Of a DNA stretch of 64,000 nt, positions 27,079-38,006 are shown in pieces (position 1 is the first letter of the stretch; every line of letters starts with the position of its first letter). Where the stretch lies: the NCBI RefSeq assembly GCF_003807585.1, contig NZ_RMBX01000006.1, positions 340,707 to 404,706 on the forward strand, in the 5' to 3' direction. The position numbers and the translations under genes are program-made. The stretch comes from Chitinophaga barathri. GTDB taxonomy: Bacteria > Bacteroidota > Bacteroidia > Chitinophagales > Chitinophagaceae. The notes beneath the pieces were generated by a model. It was not told the origin of the DNA, did not search any database, and saw only the letters and a program-made list of their open reading frames with translations.

Positions 27079-28188
27079 ATGCTCAGCTACTGGGAAAAAC
27101 AAAGCCTTCTGCAATACGACTGCATCCTCCTCGGAAGCGGTATTGTCGGCCTGTCCACAGCTATCAGCCTCAAAGAACGTTTTCCCCGCCAGCGAATCCT
27201 CGTACTCGAAAGAGGCCTCCTCCCCACCGGCGCATCCACCCGCAATGCAGGATTTGCCTGCATCGGCAGCCTCACCGAAATACTGGACGACCTGCAGCAT
27301 ATGCCAGCGAAAGACGTGGTAGCCCTCGTGCAAATGCGTAGAAAAGGCCTCCAGCTCCTCCGCAGCCGCATCGGGGACGACCGCATGGAATACCGCGAAA
27401 ACGGCAGCTTTGAGCTCATCAGTGAAGCCGAAGCGCCCGCGCTGGAACAACTGGTGAAAGTCAATGAACTGTTGTTCGATATCCTTCCCGGTCCCGCGTT
27501 TTCCCTTGCAGACCAGAAGATTGCGGAGAAAGGCATTGTTACCAAACACCTTGTACAAAATAACTACGAAGGCGAGCTGAACACCGGCAAAATGATGCGC
27601 ACGCTCATCGATGTAGCCATAGAACGCGGCATCGAAATTAAAACAGGCTGCGACGTCACACACTTCGAAGAAAAAGCGGACAGGGTGGACGTAACAGTGA
27701 ACGACGAGCTCACCTTCTCAGCCCCGCGCCTCGCCATATGCACAAATGCTTTTGCGAAAAACCTGATCCCCAGGCTGGACGTTACACCCGGCCGCGGACA
27801 GATATTGATTACCGCTCCCGTCAAAAAACTGCCTTTTAAAGGCATTTACCACTTCAACCAGGGGTATTATTATTTCCGTGAACTGAACGGCCGCGTATTG
27901 TTCGGCGGCGGCCGCAACCTTGATTTCGAAGGCGAAACCACTACAGAATTTGAACTGAACCGGCGTATCCAGCAGGACCTGGAAGACAAACTGCACAACA
28001 TCATCCTTCCCCATCATCAATTTACCGTAGAAGACCGCTGGGCGGGCATTATGGCGTTCGGAAAAACGAAGCAGCCCATTGTGAAAGCGCATTCATCCCG
28101 CATCTGGCTGGCCGTACGCATGGGCGGCATGGGCGTTGCCATAGGCTCCGAAGTGGGCAGAACGCTGGCCGGCATGATGCAGGACTAA
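27079..28188 (+). CDS. FAD-dependent amine/D-amino acid oxidase-family oxidoreductase (DadA-like)
   Basis: 369 residues. The N-terminal dinucleotide fold is CILLGSGIVGLSTAISL, followed by LVLERG and the FAD-contact segment TGASTRNAGFACIGS. A second FAD/substrate region is FGGGRNLDFEG near residue 275, and the C terminus is GGMGVAIGSEVGRTLA. Family members oxidise glycine, sarcosine or D-amino acids; the substrate is not evident. No operon partner is close by. The upstream palindromes may regulate it. Confidence 0.82.
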   Translation: MLSYWEKQSLLQYDCILLGSGIVGLSTAISLKERFPRQRILVLERGLLPTGASTRNAGFACIGSLTEILDDLQHMPAKDVVALVQMRRKGLQLLRSRIGDDRMEYRENGSFELISEAEAPALEQLVKVNELLFDILPGPAFSLADQKIAEKGIVTKHLVQNNYEGELNTGKMMRTLIDVAIERGIEIKTGCDVTHFEEKADRVDVTVNDELTFSAPRLAICTNAFAKNLIPRLDVTPGRGQILITAPVKKLPFKGIYHFNQGYYYFRELNGRVLFGGGRNLDFEGETTTEFELNRRIQQDLEDKLHNIILPHHQFTVEDRWAGIMAFGKTKQPIVKAHSSRIWLAVRMGGMGVAIGSEVGRTLAGMMQD

Positions 28189-28276
28189 CCAATAATCTCA
28201 AATAGTGGTATTTAATTAACGGCCTCTTGTAAGCCAGCACCTCATTCATTATATTTATCCTATATCGTTTACAGTT

Positions 28277-30661
28277 ATGAAAAAGTTCCTTGTACTACTG
28301 TTACTGTCAACCAATGCGGCCATCGCACAACAACCAATGCAGCTGTGGTACAAACAGCCCGCCCGCAGATGGGAGGAAGCGCTGCCCGTAGGCAACGGCC
28401 GTATGGGCGCCATGGTATATGGCCGTCCTGAAAAGGAAATACTCCAGGTCAACGAAGAAAGCGTCTGGGCCGGCATCAAGTTCAACGATGCGAACCCCAA
28501 CGCCTATAAAGTGCTGGATACCATCCGTAAACTCATTTTTGAAGGCAAAAACCAGGAAGCCCTTACCATTGCGAATGCGAACTTCCTTGCCGTAGATGCC
28601 GAGAATTCCAACAAGACCGCGCGCGCCTTCCGTTCTTATCAGACCCTGATGAACGTGAATATCGACTATGGTGTTACCGCGTACGACGATTACAAACGCA
28701 GCCTCAACCTCGAAACAGGTATTGCTGCCACCACTTTCAAAGTGAATGGGGTGGAATACAAGCAGGAAGTGCTTGCTTCCGCGCCGGACAATGTGATCGT
28801 GGTACAGATCAGTACGTCAAAACCGGGCTCTCTCAATGCCACGTTCAGTATAGACAGGCCAAACATCCGCGACACCGCTTCCCGTTTCACCGACTGTAAA
28901 GTAACCGCCGCCGGCAACAACCAGTTGATCCTGAACGGGCAGATCAACGACAGGAACGGGAAAGAAGATCATGGCCCGGAAGGCCTGCATATGAAGTTTG
29001 CCGGCATGCTCCAGGTAGCCAATACAGGCGGTACCAAAACCGCAGGCGGGCAAGCCATACAGGTGAAAAATGCAAATTCGGTGACGCTCTACATCCAGGG
29101 TGCTACCAATTACAACTATACGAAACAGGATTTTGAAGACGCGGTGTCCGCGCTCAATAAATGTAAAAAACTGATGCAGGCGGCCGCAGCCAGGAGTTAC
29201 GCTGCTATTTCCACCCGTCATATCCAGGACCTTAAGCCGGTGATGGAAAGGGTGAGCCTGGAGATCAACGGCCAGCATGCGGATGATATCCCTACAGACG
29301 AACGCCTGCAAAGAACCAAACAGGGCATTGAAGATCCGCACCTGATCAGCCTTTTCTTTCAATACGGCAGATACCTGCTGGTGTCCAGTTCACGTGCGCC
29401 GGGCGTTTTGCCCGCGAATCTCCAGGGTATCTGGAACCAGCATATGGATGCGCCCTGGAATGCGGATTTTCACACCAACATCAATCTCCAGATGAACTAC
29501 TGGCCGGCTGAAGTGACCAATATCTCCTTCACCACCACGCCTTTGTTTGATTTTATGGATTATATCCGGCCGCAGGGCCGCATTACGGCAAAAAAGATGT
29601 ACAACGCCCGTGGATGGGTCGTGCATCACTGTACCGATGCATTCGGTAAAACCGGCGTGCAGAACGGCGTGGCATGGGGCACTTTCCCGATGGCCGCCAG
29701 CTGGATGTGCCTGCATTTCTGGGAACACTTTGCGTTTACACTGGATTATACGTTCCTCAAAAACAAAGCGTACCCTATCATGAAAGAGCATGCTTTGTTC
29801 GTGGAAGACTACCTCGTGAAAAGCCCCGAGGGTTTCCTCGTTACATCGCCCGGCAGCTCTCCCGAAAACCAGTTTGTACACCCGGTGACAGGCAAACCCA
29901 CCGGTCTTACTTACGGCCCGACGATGGACAACCAGATACTTCGCGAGTTCCTCAGCAAATGTATTGCCGCCGCCAAAGCGCTCAGAACGGATTCTGCTGA
30001 GGTTGTGCGCTGGGAGGGCATCATCGCGCAGCTGCCACCCACCAAAACGGGCAAAGACGGCCGCATCCTGGAATGGATGCAGGAATACCAGGAAGTGGAA
30101 CCAGGCCACCGCCACATCTCTCATTTATTCGGCCTGCACCCTGGTACACAGATCACGGAGCAAACACCCGCTTTATACGAAGGCGCGCTGCGCACGCTTA
30201 CCGGCCGGCTGGCCAAAGGCGGCGGCCACACCGGCTGGAGCCGCGCATGGATCATCAACTTCTACGCGCGCCTCAAACAAGCGGACAGTGTGAGAAGCCA
30301 TCTGCAGGCGCTCTTCGCGAAATCTACCCTACCCAATCTTTTTGACAATCACCCTCCTTTCCAGATAGACGGCAATTTCGGTGGCACCGCGGGCATCGCG
30401 GAAGCGCTGCTGCAAAGCCATGGAGACTACGTGGAACTATTGCCCGCGGTGCCCGCCGCATGGTCTTCCGGTAAGATCAAAGGGCTGTGCGCCCGCGGCG
30501 GTTTTATACTGGATATCAGCTGGGAGAACGGAACGCTTTCCGGCGTGAAGGTCCGCTCCACAACAGGCCGTAACCTCGTGCTAAAATACCGCCAGCATTT
30601 GCTGCCATTGACGGTTGAAAGAGGAAAAGAAGTGGTGGTGCCCGTCGATCAATTGTTATAA
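28277..30661 (+). CDS. Secreted GH95 alpha-L-fucosidase
   Basis: Inverting fucosidase, usually specific for alpha-1,2-fucose as in fucosylated xyloglucan or host glycans. 794 residues: signal peptide (ending AIAQQ), N-terminal beta domain (WEEALPVGNGRMGAMVYG, ILQVNEESVWAG), an alpha-toroid catalytic domain with FHTNINLQMNYWPAE near residue 400 and FQIDGNFGGTAGIAE near residue 700, and a C-terminal domain. A GH29 gene follows after 15 bases. Some GH95 enzymes act on galactose, so the linkage is inferred. Confidence 0.92.
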   Translation: MKKFLVLLLLSTNAAIAQQPMQLWYKQPARRWEEALPVGNGRMGAMVYGRPEKEILQVNEESVWAGIKFNDANPNAYKVLDTIRKLIFEGKNQEALTIANANFLAVDAENSNKTARAFRSYQTLMNVNIDYGVTAYDDYKRSLNLETGIAATTFKVNGVEYKQEVLASAPDNVIVVQISTSKPGSLNATFSIDRPNIRDTASRFTDCKVTAAGNNQLILNGQINDRNGKEDHGPEGLHMKFAGMLQVANTGGTKTAGGQAIQVKNANSVTLYIQGATNYNYTKQDFEDAVSALNKCKKLMQAAAARSYAAISTRHIQDLKPVMERVSLEINGQHADDIPTDERLQRTKQGIEDPHLISLFFQYGRYLLVSSSRAPGVLPANLQGIWNQHMDAPWNADFHTNINLQMNYWPAEVTNISFTTTPLFDFMDYIRPQGRITAKKMYNARGWVVHHCTDAFGKTGVQNGVAWGTFPMAASWMCLHFWEHFAFTLDYTFLKNKAYPIMKEHALFVEDYLVKSPEGFLVTSPGSSPENQFVHPVTGKPTGLTYGPTMDNQILREFLSKCIAAAKALRTDSAEVVRWEGIIAQLPPTKTGKDGRILEWMQEYQEVEPGHRHISHLFGLHPGTQITEQTPALYEGALRTLTGRLAKGGGHTGWSRAWIINFYARLKQADSVRSHLQALFAKSTLPNLFDNHPPFQIDGNFGGTAGIAEALLQSHGDYVELLPAVPAAWSSGKIKGLCARGGFILDISWENGTLSGVKVRSTTGRNLVLKYRQHLLPLTVERGKEVVVPVDQLL

Positions 30662-30676
30662 AACCACGTATCAGAT

Positions 30677-32152
30677 ATGAGATCATTGAAATGTTTGTTA
30701 TGGCTACTCTTACCGTTTACCGCTGCGGCCCAGCAGTACAAACCTACCTGGGAATCGCTGGATAGCAGGCCCGTGCCCGCATGGTTCGAGAATGCGAAGT
30801 TTGGGATTTTTATTCACTGGGGTGTGTATTCAGTTCCGGCATGGGCGCCGAAAGGCGTTTATTCAGAATGGTACCAGTACTGGCTTCAGTCAAAACAGGT
30901 AGGGGGAAACAACAATCCCAAACCTACCGCTGTGTACGATCATCACGCGAAAGTGTATGGCTCGGACTTTTCCTATTACAAGTTCGCTGATATGTTTAAA
31001 GCGGAAGATTTTGACCCGGATGCATGGGCGAGGCTCTTTGAGAAATCAGGCGCGAAATACATCGTGCTCACTTCCAAACATCACGACGGCTTTGCTCTCT
31101 GGCCCAGCAAAGAAGCCACGAAGGCATTCGGTACTCCCTGGAACACCATGGACGCAGGCGCCAAACGTGACCTGCTCGGCGACCTCACCGCGGCCGTCCG
31201 TAAAACGCCGGTGAAGATGGGCTTTTATTATTCCCTGTATGAATGGTACAACCCGCTGTACAAAAACAAACACTACAAAGAATATGTGAATGATCATATG
31301 ATCCCGCAGCTGAAAGACCTTGTGACCCGCTACGAACCGGACATTATCTGGCCCGACGGCGAATGGGAGCAGTCTGATACACTCTGGCAAAGCCGTGAGT
31401 TCCTCACCTGGCTTTTCAATGAATCGCCCGTGAAAGACAAAATAGCCGTGAACGACCGCTGGGGCAAAGGCATCCGCCAGAAACACGGAGGGTATTACAC
31501 TACCGAATATGAAGTAGGCGCTAAGTTTGTCCGCCCCTGGGAAGAGTGCCGCGGCATGGGTTTTTCATTCGGTTATAACAGGAATGAAGATGTGGAAGAC
31601 TACAACAGCGCACAGTCGCTGATCTACCTGCTGCTGGATATCGTGAGCAGCGGCGGTAACCTGCTGCTGGATATCGGGCCGGATGCACAGGGAAAGATCC
31701 CGCCTATCATGCAGGAGCGCCTGCTCCAGATCGGCAAATGGCTAGATGTGAACGGTGAAGCCATTTACAACACCCGCGCCTGGAAAACACATGTGCAATG
31801 GACCAAAGGCCGCCAGGACTGGAAGCCGCCGCATGGTGGTTATGTAAGCGGCGAAGTGATGCTGAAACAAACGGTGGACCCCGATCCCGGCTTCGCCCGG
31901 AAAGAGTTTTTCTTTACCGCCAACGGAGACAACTTATATGCCATTGCGCCCATCCTCCCCGAAGGGAAGATCCTCATTAAGGACGTTGTTCCTACCACGG
32001 GGACCAAAGTGCAGATGCTGGGCCTGAAGCGTGACCTGGCCTATAAAAAGGTACCGGGAGGCATTGAAGTGACAGTACCCCGGCTGACTGTAAAAGAAAC
32101 GCCCTGCGAGCATGCGTATACGTTTAAAATCACTAAAACAAAGGTCATTTAA
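30677..32152 (+). CDS. Secreted GH29 alpha-L-fucosidase (second copy)
   Basis: 491 residues with a signal peptide ending AAAQQ. KFGIFIHWGVYSVPAW, LTSKHHDGFALWPS and IIWPDGEWEQ (nucleophile Asp, near residue 222) are the family signatures. It is only distantly similar to the copy at 13544. It is linked to the GH95 gene upstream and followed by a terminator; together they would remove fucose of different linkages before uptake of the remaining sugars. Confidence 0.93.
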   Translation: MRSLKCLLWLLLPFTAAAQQYKPTWESLDSRPVPAWFENAKFGIFIHWGVYSVPAWAPKGVYSEWYQYWLQSKQVGGNNNPKPTAVYDHHAKVYGSDFSYYKFADMFKAEDFDPDAWARLFEKSGAKYIVLTSKHHDGFALWPSKEATKAFGTPWNTMDAGAKRDLLGDLTAAVRKTPVKMGFYYSLYEWYNPLYKNKHYKEYVNDHMIPQLKDLVTRYEPDIIWPDGEWEQSDTLWQSREFLTWLFNESPVKDKIAVNDRWGKGIRQKHGGYYTTEYEVGAKFVRPWEECRGMGFSFGYNRNEDVEDYNSAQSLIYLLLDIVSSGGNLLLDIGPDAQGKIPPIMQERLLQIGKWLDVNGEAIYNTRAWKTHVQWTKGRQDWKPPHGGYVSGEVMLKQTVDPDPGFARKEFFFTANGDNLYAIAPILPEGKILIKDVVPTTGTKVQMLGLKRDLAYKKVPGGIEVTVPRLTVKETPCEHAYTFKITKTKVI

Positions 32153-32171
32153 TTGATTGTGAATGAATTGA

Positions 32172-32215
32172 AACGGGAGGGGAGCAGGTCGTTCCCCTTC
32201 CGTTCTTTTTTATTC
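32172..32215 (+). terminator. Intrinsic terminator after the GH95-GH29 pair
   Basis: AACGGGAGGGGA (32172-32183) pairs with TCCCCTTCCGTT (32193-32204), about 12 bp, followed by CTTTTTT. Confidence 0.85.
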
Positions 32216-32300
32216 CAATATTTTTAACTGTAGATTTAACAATTAAAAATAGTTTGTTATCTTGACACGCTATTGAATTTTCACGTTATTCTGATACAAA

Positions 32301-33941
32301 ATGGAACATAAGCTTCTGAATCTGGATTACTTTGTCTTCGCCATTTACTTCGTGATCGTGGCGGGCTATGGTTATTACATTTATAACCGTAAAAAGAAAG
32401 CCCTCGCCGATACCAAAGACTTTTTTCTGGCAGAAGGATCCCTTACCTGGTGGGCCATCGGCGCATCGCTGATCGCTTCAAACATTTCCGCGGAACAGTT
32501 CATCGGGATGAGCGGCTCCGGTTTTAAAATGGGCCTTGCCATCAGCACCTACGAGTGGATGGCGGCGGCAACCTTGCTGGTAGTGGCTATTTTCTTCCTC
32601 CCGATCTACCTGAAAAACAAGATCTACACGATGCCGCAGTTCCTGTTGCAACGGTATGATTCGAGGGTGAGCACGGTGATGGCGGTATTCTGGCTGCTGC
32701 TGTATGTATTCGTGAACCTTACGTCCATTCTCTATCTCGGCGCCCTCGCGGTGTCCACGATCTCGGGCTTCAGCTTTACGGCGTGTATGATCGGGCTGGC
32801 TGTCTTTGCGGTGATCATCACACTGGGCGGTATGAAAGTGATCGGTTTTACGGATGTGATCCAGGTGTTTTTCCTGATCCTCGGCGGCCTTGCCACCACG
32901 TACCTCGCACTGAACCTTGTGTCTCAGAACGTGGGCAACGGCGGCGATTCCTATTCCATCAACGGGATGATGGATGGCCTTGGACTATTGAGGCAGAAAG
33001 CGCCGGAACATTTCCATATGATATTCGACAAAAGCAATCCCAACTACATGGAGCTGCCCGGTCTTGCAGTGCTGATCGGCGGTATGTGGATCGTGAACCT
33101 GAACTACTGGGGCTGTAACCAATACATCACACAGCGGGCACTGGGCGCCGATCTGAAAACAGCACGCAAAGGCCTGCTATTCGCCGGTTTCCTGAAGCTG
33201 CTGATGCCTATCATTGTAGTGTTGCCCGGTATCGCAACATATGTGCTGTGGAAGAACGGTATGTTCCAGGAAGAGATGCAGGGAATGGTAGACGGTGTGA
33301 AAGTGGTAAAACCTGACCATGCTTATCCCATCCTGCTGAACCTGCTGCCCGCCGGTCTGAAAGGCTTGTCCTTTGCGGCGCTCACCGCTGCCATCGTGGC
33401 TTCGCTGGCTGGTAAGGCAAACAGTATCGCAACAATTTTCACGCTGGATATTTACAAACACTTCTTCAAAAAAGAAGCGTCCGAGCAGGACCAGGTAAAG
33501 GTTGGCCGTATCGCGATCATCGTTGCCTGCATCATTGCGGCTATCGTGGCACCCGCGCTCAAGAGCCTGGACCAGGGCTTCCAGTTTATACAGGAATACA
33601 CCGGGTTTATATCTCCGGGCGTGTTCGCGATATTTATTCTCGGCTTCTTCTGGAAACGCACCACCGCTAATGCCGCACTGGTAGGCGCTGCGCTGGCGAT
33701 TCCTTTATCAGTATGGCTTAAGTTCCAGTTCACCGCGCTGCCCTTCATCAACAGGATGGGCTGGGTGTTCCTGATCATCGTGGCGGTAATGGCTGTGATC
33801 AGCCTTTTGGATCCACGCAGCAAGGACAACCCGAAGGCCCTCAGGATCGACGGTTCGATGTTCAGGCTGGATACGGCATTTACAATCGGCGCTATCCTCA
33901 TCTGTGGGATACTGGCGGCATTGTATACCGTGTTCTGGTAG
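32301..33941 (+). CDS. Sodium/solute symporter (SSS family, SGLT-type sugar transporter)
   Basis: 546 residues with about 14 membrane segments. Family marks include SNISAEQFIGMSGSG near residue 60, VIGFTDVIQVFFLILGG near residue 180 and GLSFAALTAAIVASLAGKAN near residue 360. SGLT-type transporters import hexoses or pentoses with sodium. Being followed by xylulokinase and xylose isomerase genes, xylose is the likely substrate, with fucose a possible alternative given the fucosidases upstream. Confidence 0.88.
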   Translation: MEHKLLNLDYFVFAIYFVIVAGYGYYIYNRKKKALADTKDFFLAEGSLTWWAIGASLIASNISAEQFIGMSGSGFKMGLAISTYEWMAAATLLVVAIFFLPIYLKNKIYTMPQFLLQRYDSRVSTVMAVFWLLLYVFVNLTSILYLGALAVSTISGFSFTACMIGLAVFAVIITLGGMKVIGFTDVIQVFFLILGGLATTYLALNLVSQNVGNGGDSYSINGMMDGLGLLRQKAPEHFHMIFDKSNPNYMELPGLAVLIGGMWIVNLNYWGCNQYITQRALGADLKTARKGLLFAGFLKLLMPIIVVLPGIATYVLWKNGMFQEEMQGMVDGVKVVKPDHAYPILLNLLPAGLKGLSFAALTAAIVASLAGKANSIATIFTLDIYKHFFKKEASEQDQVKVGRIAIIVACIIAAIVAPALKSLDQGFQFIQEYTGFISPGVFAIFILGFFWKRTTANAALVGAALAIPLSVWLKFQFTALPFINRMGWVFLIIVAVMAVISLLDPRSKDNPKALRIDGSMFRLDTAFTIGAILICGILAALYTVFW

Positions 33942-33983
33942 TAGAAACAATTTTTTTAAAGCTCCACGCATTACTACAGTATT

Positions 33984-35471
33984 ATGTTTCTGATAGGTTA
34001 TGATATAGGGTCTTCTTCTATAAAAGCTGCCCTGCTGGATGCCGCTACAGGCCGTTGCCTGGCTGCATCCACCGGGTCCGCCGGCGAGCTGGTCATGAAT
34101 GTGCCCCGCTCCGGCTGGGCCGAGCAGGACCCTGAAATGTGGTGGCAGGAAGTGATCAAAGCCACCCGCGCGCTCCGTGAACAATATGTGTTTGATCCCG
34201 CCGCCGTAAAAGGTATCGGTATCGCTTACCAGATGCATGGCCTCGTGTGTGTGGATGAAAACCAGCAGGCACTGCGCCCTTCCATTATCTGGTGCGATAG
34301 CCGCGCCGTGGCCATCGGTGACAAAGCCGCGCAGGACCTTGGCAGCGATTACACGCTCCCGCACCTGCTCAACTCTCCCGGGAATTTTACAGCATCGAAA
34401 CTAAAGTGGGTACAGGCCAACGAGCCTGAACTATACGCCCGCATCAGGCATATCATGCTCCCCGGGGATTTTATCGGCATGCGTCTTACCGGTCAGCCCG
34501 CGACTACGCTCTCCGGCCTGTCCGAAGGTATTTTCTGGGACTTTGCCGAACAGCAGGTGTCGCAACGTTTACTCGATTATTATGGCATAGACCGTAGCCT
34601 GTTATCGCCCGTTGTGCCCACATTTGGTGAGCAGGGCCATGTAACGGAAAAGGCGGCGGAACTGCTTGGATTACGTGCGGGCATTCCCGTTACCTACCGC
34701 GCAGGCGATCAGCCGAACAATGCTTTTTCGCTTAATGTGCTGCAACCCGGTGAAGCCGCTACCACAGCAGGTACTTCAGGAGTTGTATATGCCGTGCATG
34801 ATGCCGCCGCTTATGATGCGGAAAGCAGGGTGAACGCTTTTATGCACGTGAACCAGACGGATACTGAGATACGCAACGGTGTACTGATGTGTCTCAATGG
34901 CACCGGTATTCTCAACAGCTGGCTGCGTGGCATTACAGGCGGACTTTCTTACGAAAACATGAATGAACTGGCAGCCAAAGCTCCTATCGGGTCCGAAGGC
35001 CTGCAGATATTTCCTTTTGGCAACGGTGCGGAACGTATACTGGCAAACCGTCAGCCGGGCGGAAGAATGGAAGGGCTTGAATTTGGCGTGCATCACCGAG
35101 AGCACCTGCTGCGTGCGGGCCAGGAAGGGATCGTGTTTGCGCTCACATATGGCGTGGACATTATGCGGCAGATGGGCCTGCAGATCAGCCGTGTCAGAGC
35201 GGGTAAAGCCAATATGTTCCTCAGCCCGCTGTTCAGGGAAGCATTTGCCAATACAGCGGGTGTTACCATCGAGTTGTACAATACAGACGGGGCGCTGGGC
35301 GCGGCAAGAGGCGCGGGCGTTGGCGCGGGCGTGTATCGCTCTTTCCCCGAAGCGTTCATCGGGATGGAATGCCTTGCCGCAATTGAGCCGGAAGCCAGTG
35401 CCAGCAGGGCTTATGGCGAAGCGTACGAAAGCTGGAAGAACCGTCTCGGCCAGATACTCTCAACTTTGTAA
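33984..35471 (+). CDS. xylB: FGGY-family carbohydrate kinase, probable xylulokinase
   Basis: Phosphorylates D-xylulose for the pentose phosphate pathway. 495 residues. The N-terminal ATP motif [15 protein letters not shown], substrate segment [21 protein letters not shown] and the [18 protein letters not shown] region with TTAGTSGVV fit xylulokinases. It starts 42 bases after the symporter gene and ends 11 bases before xylA. FGGY kinases differ in sugar by few residues, so the substrate rests mainly on context. Confidence 0.88.
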   Translation: MFLIGYDIGSSSIKAALLDAATGRCLAASTGSAGELVMNVPRSGWAEQDPEMWWQEVIKATRALREQYVFDPAAVKGIGIAYQMHGLVCVDENQQALRPSIIWCDSRAVAIGDKAAQDLGSDYTLPHLLNSPGNFTASKLKWVQANEPELYARIRHIMLPGDFIGMRLTGQPATTLSGLSEGIFWDFAEQQVSQRLLDYYGIDRSLLSPVVPTFGEQGHVTEKAAELLGLRAGIPVTYRAGDQPNNAFSLNVLQPGEAATTAGTSGVVYAVHDAAAYDAESRVNAFMHVNQTDTEIRNGVLMCLNGTGILNSWLRGITGGLSYENMNELAAKAPIGSEGLQIFPFGNGAERILANRQPGGRMEGLEFGVHHREHLLRAGQEGIVFALTYGVDIMRQMGLQISRVRAGKANMFLSPLFREAFANTAGVTIELYNTDGALGAARGAGVGAGVYRSFPEAFIGMECLAAIEPEASASRAYGEAYESWKNRLGQILSTL

Positions 35472-35482
35472 AATTTTTGATC

Positions 35483-36811
35483 ATGAATATCATTACCGGA
35501 AACAAAACATATTTCCCCGGCGTTGGGAAGATCAGCTTTGAAGGCGCAAAATCGGATAATCCTTTTGCCTACAAATGGTACGACGAAACCAAGGTGATCA
35601 ACGGCAAACCGCTGAAAGAACTTTTCCGCTTTGCGGTTGCCTACTGGCACACGTTCTGCGGCACCGGCGGCGATCCTTTCGGACCGGGCACAAAAGCATT
35701 CCCCTGGCTCACGGCCTCCGATCCGGTACAGCAGGCGAAAGACAAAATGGACGCGGCGTTTGAGTTCATTACCAAACTGGGCGTGCCTTATTATTGTTTC
35801 CACGACATCGACCTGGTGGATGAAGGAAACAGTCTTTCACAATACGAAAGCCATCTTCAGCAGATCGTTGAATACGCAAAAGAAAAACAAAAAGCCAGCG
35901 GCGTGAAGCTCCTCTGGGGCACCGCAAATGTGTTCAGCAACCCGCGTTATATGAACGGCGCTTCCACCAATCCTGATTTTGCGGTAGTGGCGCATGCCGG
36001 TACGCAGATCAAAAATGCGCTGGATGCGACGATTGCTTTAGGTGGAGAAAACTATGTATTCTGGGGCGGCCGCGAAGGTTATATGACCCTGCTGAATACG
36101 AACATGAAAAGAGAACTGGACCACCTGGCCCGCTTCCTAACCATGGCGCGTGATTACGCACGTAAGCAGGGTTTCAAAGGCACGTTCTTCATCGAGCCGA
36201 AGCCCTGTGAGCCCACCAAACACCAGTACGACTACGACAGCGCGACCGTGATCGGTTTCCTGCGTGAGTACGGGCTGGATAAGGATTTTAAACTGAACAT
36301 CGAAGTGAACCATGCCACACTGGCTGGCCACACCTTCCAGCATGAGCTGCAGGTAGCGGCGGACGCCGGTATGCTGGGCAGCATAGACGCGAACCGCGGC
36401 GATTACCAGAACGGCTGGGATACGGACCAGTTCCCCATGAACCTCAACGAACTCGTGGAAACAATGTTGGTGATCCTGGAGTCCGGCGGCTTTGCAGGCG
36501 GCGGCGTAAACTTCGACGCGAAAGCGCGCCGCAACTCCACCGACCTGGAAGACATCTTCCACGCACACATCGGCGGTATGGACGCATTTGCCCGCGCAGC
36601 CATCGTTGCAGACAGGATCTTACAGGAATCTCCCTACCGCAAATTCCGTACGGACCGTTATGCTTCTTTCGACAGCGGCCAGGGTAAAGCCTTTGAGGAT
36701 GGAAAACTCCAGCTGGAAGACCTCCGCGCGTTTGCACTCGCCAACGGTGAGCCGAAGCAGACCAGCGGCAGGCAGGAATGGCTGGAGAACATCATCAACC
36801 AGTACATTTAA
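35483..36811 (+). CDS. xylA: Xylose isomerase
   Basis: Interconverts D-xylose and D-xylulose. 442 residues from ATG 35483 (an upstream in-frame TTG at 35477 is less likely). The catalytic His region is [10 protein letters not shown] near residue 103, [14 protein letters not shown] lies near residue 190, the metal site [16 protein letters not shown] near residue 235, and [14 protein letters not shown] near residue 275. This is the class II, longer form common in Bacteroidota. A strong terminator follows. Confidence 0.97.
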   Translation: MNIITGNKTYFPGVGKISFEGAKSDNPFAYKWYDETKVINGKPLKELFRFAVAYWHTFCGTGGDPFGPGTKAFPWLTASDPVQQAKDKMDAAFEFITKLGVPYYCFHDIDLVDEGNSLSQYESHLQQIVEYAKEKQKASGVKLLWGTANVFSNPRYMNGASTNPDFAVVAHAGTQIKNALDATIALGGENYVFWGGREGYMTLLNTNMKRELDHLARFLTMARDYARKQGFKGTFFIEPKPCEPTKHQYDYDSATVIGFLREYGLDKDFKLNIEVNHATLAGHTFQHELQVAADAGMLGSIDANRGDYQNGWDTDQFPMNLNELVETMLVILESGGFAGGGVNFDAKARRNSTDLEDIFHAHIGGMDAFARAAIVADRILQESPYRKFRTDRYASFDSGQGKAFEDGKLQLEDLRAFALANGEPKQTSGRQEWLENIINQYI

Positions 36812-36895
36812 CCGGCATATCCGCATCAGCCACCGGGCTGAATGGGCGTATCCAGGACAATAGGGGCGGCTCTTTAAAAGCTGTCCCGCAAAGAA

Positions 36896-36928
36896 GGGCG
36901 CTGTGGCATTTGCCGCGGTGCCCTTTTT
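36896..36928 (+). terminator. Intrinsic terminator after xylA
   Basis: GGGCGCTGTGGC, loop ATTT, GCCGCGGTGCCC: a 12-bp stem with three G-T pairs, followed by five T. Confidence 0.85.
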
Positions 36929-36980
36929 GCATATGGACTTTTTGATGCCATTTTGTATTTTACCGCAAATTGACAGCAGC

Positions 36981-37910
36981 ATGGGATTTAGTATAGAACA
37001 CCTGGAGGAGAACGGTTTCTCCATTATTGCCCTGAAAGATGATGCAGGCGCGGAAATACATATTATTCCCACATACGGGGCGCTCCTCCATGCATTCATT
37101 GTGCCGAACGGAGTCGGGAAACTGAATGTAATAGATAGTTACAAGGACGCAAACGATCTCAACGCCGGTGTTGCCGGCAGTTTCAAAAGCGTGAAGCTCA
37201 GCCCCTTTGCCTGCCGGATCAAAGACGCACAGTTCAGCTGGCAGGGAAAAAGCTACACCATGCAAAAATCCCCCATCCACGGCCTGCTGTACGACCAGGT
37301 GTTTGCCATTACCAAAGAAGAAGTGAACGACAGTTACGCGGAAATTTCCCTGGAACATCATTATGGGGGCAATGACGCCGGGTATCCGTTCCCGTACAGC
37401 TGTGAGGTGCAATACCGCCTGCTGCCGGATCAGACGCTGCAGGTAACCACCGCCATCCTGAACCAGCATTCCGAAGCCATCCCGCTGATGGACGGCTGGC
37501 ATCCATATTTTACCACCGGCACCCCGGTGGACCAGCTGGAACTGCAATTCTGGTCCAAAGAGATCGTCGAGTTCGACGAAAAGCTCATCCCCACCGGCAA
37601 AGTGCTGCCCTTCGACGGCTTCAGCCAGGGCAAAAGCCTGGATGGCGTGAGCCTGGACAATTCTTTCCTGCTGGACTTCAACCGGCAGGCGCCCCTCTGC
37701 ACCCTGAAAGACCCGGTAAAAGGTGTACAGATCGAGTTTTTCCCCGATCAGACCTATCCCGTACTGCAGGTGTACACGCCGCCGCACCGGAACAGCATTG
37801 CCATCGAAAACCTGACCGGCGCCCCGAATGCCTTCAATAACGGTATGGGCCTGGTAACCCTGGAAGCGGGGGAGAGCATGCTTTTTACCACGGCTGTTCG
37901 TGTAAAGTAG
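36981..37910 (+). CDS. Aldose 1-epimerase family protein
   Basis: Galactose-mutarotase-fold enzyme, expected to interconvert sugar anomers. 309 residues from ATG 36981; the longer open frame from 36903 runs through the xylA terminator and is rejected. Visible marks are the N-terminal strand IHIIPTYGALLHAF, HGLLYDQVF near residue 97, the catalytic His region in MDGWHPYFTTG near residue 172 and VYTPPHRNSIAIEN near the C terminus, where the Glu is the usual catalytic base. Its placement after xylose genes suggests mutarotation of imported sugar. Confidence 0.85.
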   Translation: MGFSIEHLEENGFSIIALKDDAGAEIHIIPTYGALLHAFIVPNGVGKLNVIDSYKDANDLNAGVAGSFKSVKLSPFACRIKDAQFSWQGKSYTMQKSPIHGLLYDQVFAITKEEVNDSYAEISLEHHYGGNDAGYPFPYSCEVQYRLLPDQTLQVTTAILNQHSEAIPLMDGWHPYFTTGTPVDQLELQFWSKEIVEFDEKLIPTGKVLPFDGFSQGKSLDGVSLDNSFLLDFNRQAPLCTLKDPVKGVQIEFFPDQTYPVLQVYTPPHRNSIAIENLTGAPNAFNNGMGLVTLEAGESMLFTTAVRVK

Positions 37911-38006
37911 CCACCATGGCCTGTTTTTAATTGCAACGGCTGTTTGGCACAAACTTTGGATTTCATATCATAACCCCTCATTTTTCACAAATTAAAATGT
38001 CATGAT

